A stretch of 37,238 nucleotides of DNA. It comes from Deltaproteobacteria bacterium (GTDB lineage: Bacteria > Myxococcota > XYA12-FULL-58-9 > JAFGEK01). The notes beneath the pieces were generated by a model that was given only the letters and a program-made list of their open reading frames with translations, ran no database searches and had not been told where the DNA came from. Positions 33,400 through 37,238 of the stretch are shown in pieces. Numbering within the stretch: position 1 is the stretch's first letter; every line of letters starts with the position of its first letter. The position numbers and the translations under genes were made by a program. Location: contig JAFGEK010000150.1 of assembly GCA_016931625.1 (NCBI GenBank), positions 1 through 37,238 of the forward strand. Reading direction: 5' to 3'.

Positions 33400-33845
33400 C
33401 TATATAGAAATCACAGAGAATACATCGACAGTTTTGCCTTGTTGAATTACATGTTGACCAGCATCGATATCGGATGCCCAAGGCAGACCAGTTGGTAAAA
33501 TAATGTCGAGGTTGAATGCAACTAAAGCATCATTATAAGTAGAATTATTAGTAATGTTAATATGGGCTGTTGCGCTAGTACCATCTATTGTAATATTACT
33601 GTTAGCATAGAAGAGACAGAAAAACTCCAAACACTAAGAGTCAAAACACCATCATGAGCTTGAGACGTATTTATTAGTTCAACTGCGGGTACTAAATCGC
33701 AAAGCGGAGAAATAGTAAAACTAGCAGAGGGACCAATAGGAGTTTTTTCATTATCGCCACAAGAAGTAGAAACTATAGCCATTAGGAATAAATAGTATGG
33801 AATGAATAACTTTAAACCATAAGGGGTGTTATCGGTGATGTTCAT
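33400..33845 (-). pseudogene. Frameshifted lipoprotein gene
   Basis: Two overlapping minus-strand frames appear to be halves of one gene. The first (33845 to 33585) starts with an aaggaagg site, then ATG and a lipoprotein signal (LFLMAIVSTSCGDNEK), and continues with strand-rich sequence. It ends shortly after SVWSF. The second (33630 to 33400) opens with no good start and continues with NITIDGTSATAHINITNNS, typical of beta-sandwich surface lipoproteins. The switch would lie within 33585-33630, near a run of five T (minus strand). Either the gene is broken, or a sequencing or assembly error or programmed slip exists here. Joined length would be about 145-150 aa. No family is recognised. Confidence 0.55.
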
Positions 33846-34136
33846 CGCAGCCTTCCTTGCTAATTTATCTAGGATGAAAAGAATTAATGATATGTAGACG
33901 AAAAGCGCAATGCGCTAAATAATAGAATAGATAAAATACTTAAAAATACCAAAATAAGTTAGATAAACGATAAAAAACCAGAAAAAACAAATAAATTGTA
34001 AAAAGCCATAGTATAATTTGCTTAAGATATATAAATGTTAAAAAAAATAAGCAGTAACAAGATCTAGTTTTTATATATTTAGCAACCAATTTGACTAGTT
34101 AGCGATAATATATAAAAGGATTCGGTCTAGATTACG

Positions 34137-34946
34137 ATGTCATTAAAGCTAGATAAAGACCCAAGAATGGTACACGCCAGCGTATTTTATAATAATGGTG
34201 ATCTAGCTAAGTGTCGGCATATTTTAGAAACAATGCTGCAAGAGGCCGAATATTCTCAAGCTTCAAAGAGTGTTGAGATTTTATGGCGTATGGCCATGGT
34301 CGCATTGCGCGAGCAAAAATTCGAAGAAGCTGAAGTTATTCTAAATAAAGTACTCTCAATTGACAGCTTATGTGTTCAAGCGCTGCAAATGCAATTCATG
34401 CTGTGGGAGCAAGCAGGAAATACTCAAGCAATCGCTGATGCTGTTGCTGAAATCGAAAAACATATTAATAATGACGACTCGCTTGCAATGTTGGTAATAT
34501 CTGCCAATCTTAATTATCTAAAGAACGCAAATAGAGCTATTGAACAACTACTTAGTTTGGCCAAGCGTAACGACACAACTGTAGAATACCGCGAATTTGC
34601 GGCAAATTTATTGCTAAGTATGAAGCGATATGAAGAAGCAGAGACTGTGGTTAAAAAGGCATTAAAATTTGTAAAAGATGATATGAAAATTTTAGCTGCA
34701 TTAGCATATTCTTTAGCGATGCAGGATAAAGAGCAAGAACTTATACCTGTGATTGAGAAATTAGCACCACGAACACGTGACAATAGCGAAGTTGCCTGGC
34801 TAATTGGGCAGGTATACGAAAAACTAGGGCAAAATGCCAATGCTTTAAAAGCATATCAAAATGGTAAAATTATAATAAATAGACACAAAGTAATTGATGA
34901 GCGATTTGATATAAAAATTAAAGAATTAAAAGATGAGAAATTATAA
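34137..34946 (+). CDS. Cytoplasmic TPR-repeat protein
   Basis: A 269-aa all-helical protein with about six TPR-like units. Examples are KFEEAEVILNKVLSIDSLCV, KRYEEAETVVKKALKFVKDD and GQNANALKAYQNGK. No signal peptide or membrane segment is visible. The ribosome-binding site is not obvious: the nearest aagg lies about 18 bases upstream of the ATG. The preceding 290-base spacer (33846-34136) is very AT-rich and holds nothing I can name. It is 25 bases upstream of the barrel-like gene and likely co-transcribed. The role is probably as a scaffold, but the partner is unknown. Confidence 0.75.
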   Translation: MSLKLDKDPRMVHASVFYNNGDLAKCRHILETMLQEAEYSQASKSVEILWRMAMVALREQKFEEAEVILNKVLSIDSLCVQALQMQFMLWEQAGNTQAIADAVAEIEKHINNDDSLAMLVISANLNYLKNANRAIEQLLSLAKRNDTTVEYREFAANLLLSMKRYEEAETVVKKALKFVKDDMKILAALAYSLAMQDKEQELIPVIEKLAPRTRDNSEVAWLIGQVYEKLGQNANALKAYQNGKIIINRHKVIDERFDIKIKELKDEKL

Positions 34947-34971
34947 AATCTAAAATTTTTAGGAGATAACA

Positions 34972-36093
34972 ATGGGTCAGCCAACTTCACTAACACCATC
35001 GCTAACACAGGTTACGACTCTACCAGCAAGTACAGTTATCAAAAACGATAAAGCTACATATACAGCAGGAGAACTCATAGATTTACTGAAAAATGGATCT
35101 TATGTTGTTGAGCAGAGAGCAGCTAGAGGCCATGCCACAAAATTAGAGACAAAGATTATCGTTGTAAAGCCATTAAAGTTAAAGGTTGAAAATAAAGAAT
35201 ATAGCTTAAACAATAATGATACTAAAAAATTATATATTTTATTACAAGCTAATCAAGATGCAACGAGTGTAACACCAAAATTAAATAAAAAAGGCAAGCT
35301 GTATGTAGATATTGAAAAAGCAGACGGTAAACATATTTATATCGGTAATAATAAGTGGTTTGCTGGAAAAGCAAAAACACAGGATCCAGGCAATAGAACA
35401 GTAGAAGTTAGAGCAGGTGTGGCCTTTAATGGTGACTCTAAGAATAATGATAAAGATTTTACTGTAAAAAATGGTGCTGGGTTTTCTGGAAAAATTTATT
35501 ATGATAGAACTCCGGTTGGCCCAAATGACACACGAATACGTAATTATAAATTTGGTTTAGAATATAACTTTCAAAAGCCCGATATAAAAGGGCGCTTTCA
35601 CGATTTAAATCCTTCTGATACTAAAAGAGAAGAAAACGGTGTGCGTAATTCTGTCCTTGTTGGCGGACAAATAGAATTTAAAGCAACAAAGGGTAATTGG
35701 CGTTTCGGTTTAGAGGGTGAGCTTTTTACTGGTTTTGTTTGGGATCAATATTCTAATGATGTTACATATGATCCAACCAGCGAATATTCTCTTCTGGCAA
35801 CCAAGGCTGAATCAAATTATTTTGGCTATAATATTAAACCTTCATTAGGGTTAGGTGCTGAGGTTAAGTTAAACGAAAATGTATCTTTAGTATTTAGTGC
35901 CGCTTATAATTTGAATCTTATGGGAGTTTTTTCAGGTGATGGTAAAGTTGAAAGAAACGTTACTGTTAGAAGTGGTAATAGGGAGATAAGCAATTCAGAA
36001 AATATTAATGCGAAAGACCTTGGTTTTCGAGTGAATAATGAATTTTTAGTGAATACTGGCCTGAAGTTATCATTTGGAAAGACCAAACCGTAA
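34972..36093 (+). CDS. Barrel-like protein lacking a signal peptide
   Basis: A 373-aa protein of unknown function. The N-terminal 25 residues are polar (MGQPTSLTPSLTQVTTLPAS) with no hydrophobic core, so no Sec signal is seen. Residues about 25-135 form a Lys/Asn-rich domain. From about 140 onward, alternating strands with aromatic residues (VEVRAGVAFNG, NYKFGLEYNF, GNWRFGLEGELFTGFVW, NVSLVFSAAYNLNL, NTGLKLSFG) look like an outer-membrane barrel of 10-12 strands. An aggag site with good spacing supports this start. Codon use is AT-rich compared with the exporter and translation genes. A barrel without a signal is contradictory: either export is non-standard, the N-terminus has been replaced, or the strands form a soluble fold. 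Confidence 0.6.
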   Translation: MGQPTSLTPSLTQVTTLPASTVIKNDKATYTAGELIDLLKNGSYVVEQRAARGHATKLETKIIVVKPLKLKVENKEYSLNNNDTKKLYILLQANQDATSVTPKLNKKGKLYVDIEKADGKHIYIGNNKWFAGKAKTQDPGNRTVEVRAGVAFNGDSKNNDKDFTVKNGAGFSGKIYYDRTPVGPNDTRIRNYKFGLEYNFQKPDIKGRFHDLNPSDTKREENGVRNSVLVGGQIEFKATKGNWRFGLEGELFTGFVWDQYSNDVTYDPTSEYSLLATKAESNYFGYNIKPSLGLGAEVKLNENVSLVFSAAYNLNLMGVFSGDGKVERNVTVRSGNREISNSENINAKDLGFRVNNEFLVNTGLKLSFGKTKP

Positions 36094-36133
36094 TTTTTAT
36101 TTTTGCAGTAATGCTTTTGTTGCACCCACGTGT

Positions 36134-36164
36134 TGTATGCTAATACAGCATGTTGAATTTTTTT
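36134..36164 (+). terminator. Probable intrinsic terminator after the barrel-like gene
   Basis: ATGCT/AGCAT, extended by two G-T pairs, closes an aatac loop and is followed within five bases by a run of seven T. The stem is short (seven pairs including wobbles). It lies about 40 bases after the stop codon at 36093. Confidence 0.45.
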
Positions 36165-36409
36165 ATGCCAATCGGTAGTTGTTTTTGTATTATCATTTAA
36201 GTGTATCTATCCGTGGAAAGAGCAAAGCTTAAAACCGAATATGATGCAAATTGGCAATTTTTGAAATTTTAGAATAGCGCGCGTTTGTTATGGCATATTT
36301 ATAAATGAGATTGTTTTCAACAATAATTAAGGATACCATGAGCCACTTGCAAAACTCGATAATATTAAAAATATACGATAATCTTAACAATTATACTAAA
36401 AATAATGTC

Positions 36410-36429
36410 ATTCCCGCGAAAGTGGGAAT
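36410..36429. repeat. attcccgcgaaagtgggaat hairpin
   Basis: Eight-base arms (attcccgc and gtgggaat, one G-T pair) enclose a gaaa loop. This motif, preceded by gtc and followed by ccag, is a very widespread intergenic palindrome in proteobacteria. It is joined to the 87-bp repeat that begins six bases later, so the two may form one composite unit. Confidence 0.7.
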
Positions 36430-36435
36430 CCAGGA

Positions 36436-36522
36436 ATGTTATGTAAAAACAATATGTTATGGACCCCCGCGTTTGCGATGGTGACGATGAAAAGGTTATT
36501 ATGGTATTTTTGCAAGTGGCTC
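36436..36522. repeat. 87-bp dispersed repeat, right copy
   Basis: Identical in 85 of 87 positions to 1-87 and in the same orientation. The two mismatches fall in the GC-rich mini-hairpin and weaken it here. After the repeat the two loci diverge completely. Confidence 0.85.
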
Positions 36523-36679
36523 CCATGTTTATTTTATTTGAAAGCCCAGAAATAGAAAAAATATTAGAGATTTATAGTGGATGATCCCAGATGGATATTG
36601 GAGATTTTGTTGAATTGGGTAATTATTATAATTTTGAAAAAAGACAATGAAGTATTTGATCACCTTTTAAGGATTAATA

Positions 36680-37222
36680 ATGAACATCAAGAGCACTAAA
36701 ACAATTAACGAAGCTATTGAATTATTTATATCTCGCCGAAGTATTCGTTCATATCAAGAACGAGAGGTATCAGAAGAGCAAATACGAGCAATGCTTGATG
36801 CAGCTATGTGCGCACCTTCAGCAGTAGCAACAGACCCTTGGCGTTTTGTGGTGTTGCGCACACCAGAACAAAAAGCAGCAGTCGCTTCTGGATTGCCTCA
36901 TGGTAAAATGTTAGCTAATGCAAGTGTCGGTTTTGCTGTATGTGGTGAAATTGCATCTGCGCATACCCAACATATAAGTTATTTAATTCAAGATTGTTCT
37001 GCCGCAATTGAAAATTTACTACTTGCTGCACATGCTATGGGTTTAGGTGCAGTTTGGTTGGGCGTACATCCACGTGAAGATAGAATAGCTCATGTTAGTA
37101 AAACCTTAAATTTACCAGAAGGTATTATTCCAATTTCATGTATCGCTGTCGGTTATCCAGCAGAGAAAAAACCTGCGAGAAGCCGCTATAATAAGCAATA
37201 TATACATTGGGAACATTGGTAA
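36680..37222 (+). CDS. Nitroreductase-family flavoprotein
   Basis: A 180-aa FMN-dependent oxidoreductase. The phosphate-binding RRSIRSYQ (19-26) near the N-terminus, APSAVATDPWRFVVL (about 45-59), and AMGLGAVWLGVHP (about 118-130) are the standard FMN contacts of small nitroreductases. The C-terminal YPAEKKPARSRYNKQYIHWEHW fits the short subgroup common in anaerobes and deltaproteobacteria. There is no iron-sulphur domain. An aagga element precedes the ATG. The physiological substrate is not predictable; candidates are nitroaromatics, quinones or flavins. It appears to be a single-gene unit at the right edge; the stop codon is inside the window. Confidence 0.9.
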   Translation: MNIKSTKTINEAIELFISRRSIRSYQEREVSEEQIRAMLDAAMCAPSAVATDPWRFVVLRTPEQKAAVASGLPHGKMLANASVGFAVCGEIASAHTQHISYLIQDCSAAIENLLLAAHAMGLGAVWLGVHPREDRIAHVSKTLNLPEGIIPISCIAVGYPAEKKPARSRYNKQYIHWEHW

Positions 37223-37238
37223 AAGTATTATAATATAC

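Larger units (their letters stand above)
36094..36435. other. Gene-free stretch with hairpins
   Basis: This is the left part of a 586-base stretch without a gene (36094-36679). It contains the terminator candidate at 36134-36164, AT-rich sequence with no supported ORF, and the hairpin at 36410-36429. The right part is the 87-bp repeat plus about 155 bases leading to the nitroreductase gene. Confidence 0.5.

Noticed and set aside
34091-34116. Promoter TTGACT with TATAAA before the 269-aa TPR gene
   Set aside because: The spacer is only 14 bases in a very AT-rich region where such matches arise by chance.
34514-34840. 108-codon antisense ORF within the 269-aa TPR gene
   Set aside because: The sense frame is clearly TPR-coding; the antisense product is Ser-rich shadow sequence.
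36577-36699. 40-codon GTG ORF overlapping the nitroreductase start
   Set aside because: Very short, no ribosome-binding site, and it runs into the nitroreductase in a different frame; at most a gene remnant.

Overview
The window looks like chromosome of a Gram-negative bacterium of moderate to low GC (about 40% by eye), most likely a deltaproteobacterial or Myxococcota-type lineage. This placement is inference, not proof. It rests on several traits: an elongation factor G of the mitochondrial-EFG1/'spd' type, a Hanks-type kinase with FHA, PilZ and TPR proteins nearby, a MutS2, and an outer-membrane receptor that carries its own TonB C-terminal domain, an architecture I associate with myxobacterial proteomes. 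I see no rRNA, tRNA, CRISPR array, phage genes or intact transposase.

Left part (1-5.9 kb): iron superoxide dismutase converging on an inositol-3-phosphate synthase, then mutS2 with a long palindromic element immediately upstream, then purE on the minus strand without purK. From 12.0 down to 5.97 kb a tight five-gene minus-strand operon encodes a secreted alkaline-phosphatase-superfamily hydrolase followed by a complete tripartite exporter: outer-membrane factor lipoprotein, membrane-fusion protein, and a MacB-type ABC transporter split into ATPase and permease.

Centre (12-18.5 kb): a near-consensus sigma-70 promoter and a long leader precede fusA (GTG start). Just 34 bases downstream lies a gene fusing a RecA/KaiC-like P-loop ATPase to a C-terminal domain resembling SLOG (YpsA-like) nucleotide-ligand folds. 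A hicB-hicA toxin-antitoxin pair and a Kup potassium transporter follow on the minus strand.

Signalling and envelope block (18.7-25 kb): PilZ plus degenerate receiver-like protein, membrane serine/threonine kinase with an extracytoplasmic tail, a two-gene minus-strand unit (lipoprotein and small outer-membrane barrel), a TPR protein, and a double-FHA tail-anchored protein. These could form a kinase/phosphothreonine-reader circuit tied to the envelope.

Right part (25-37.2 kb): a lone rplC with its own promoter, followed by an RluA-family pseudouridine synthase. Divergent to it are a small hydrophobic ORF without a normal start codon and then a five-gene TonB operon: exbB, exbD, tonB, lipoprotein, and the TonB_C-bearing TonB-dependent receptor. 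After a frameshifted lipoprotein gene there is an AT-rich pair (TPR protein and a barrel-like protein without signal peptide), a repeat-rich spacer and a nitroreductase.

Intergenic regions carry several families of short dispersed repeats. One 87-bp unit occurs at both ends of the window, about 36.4 kb apart.
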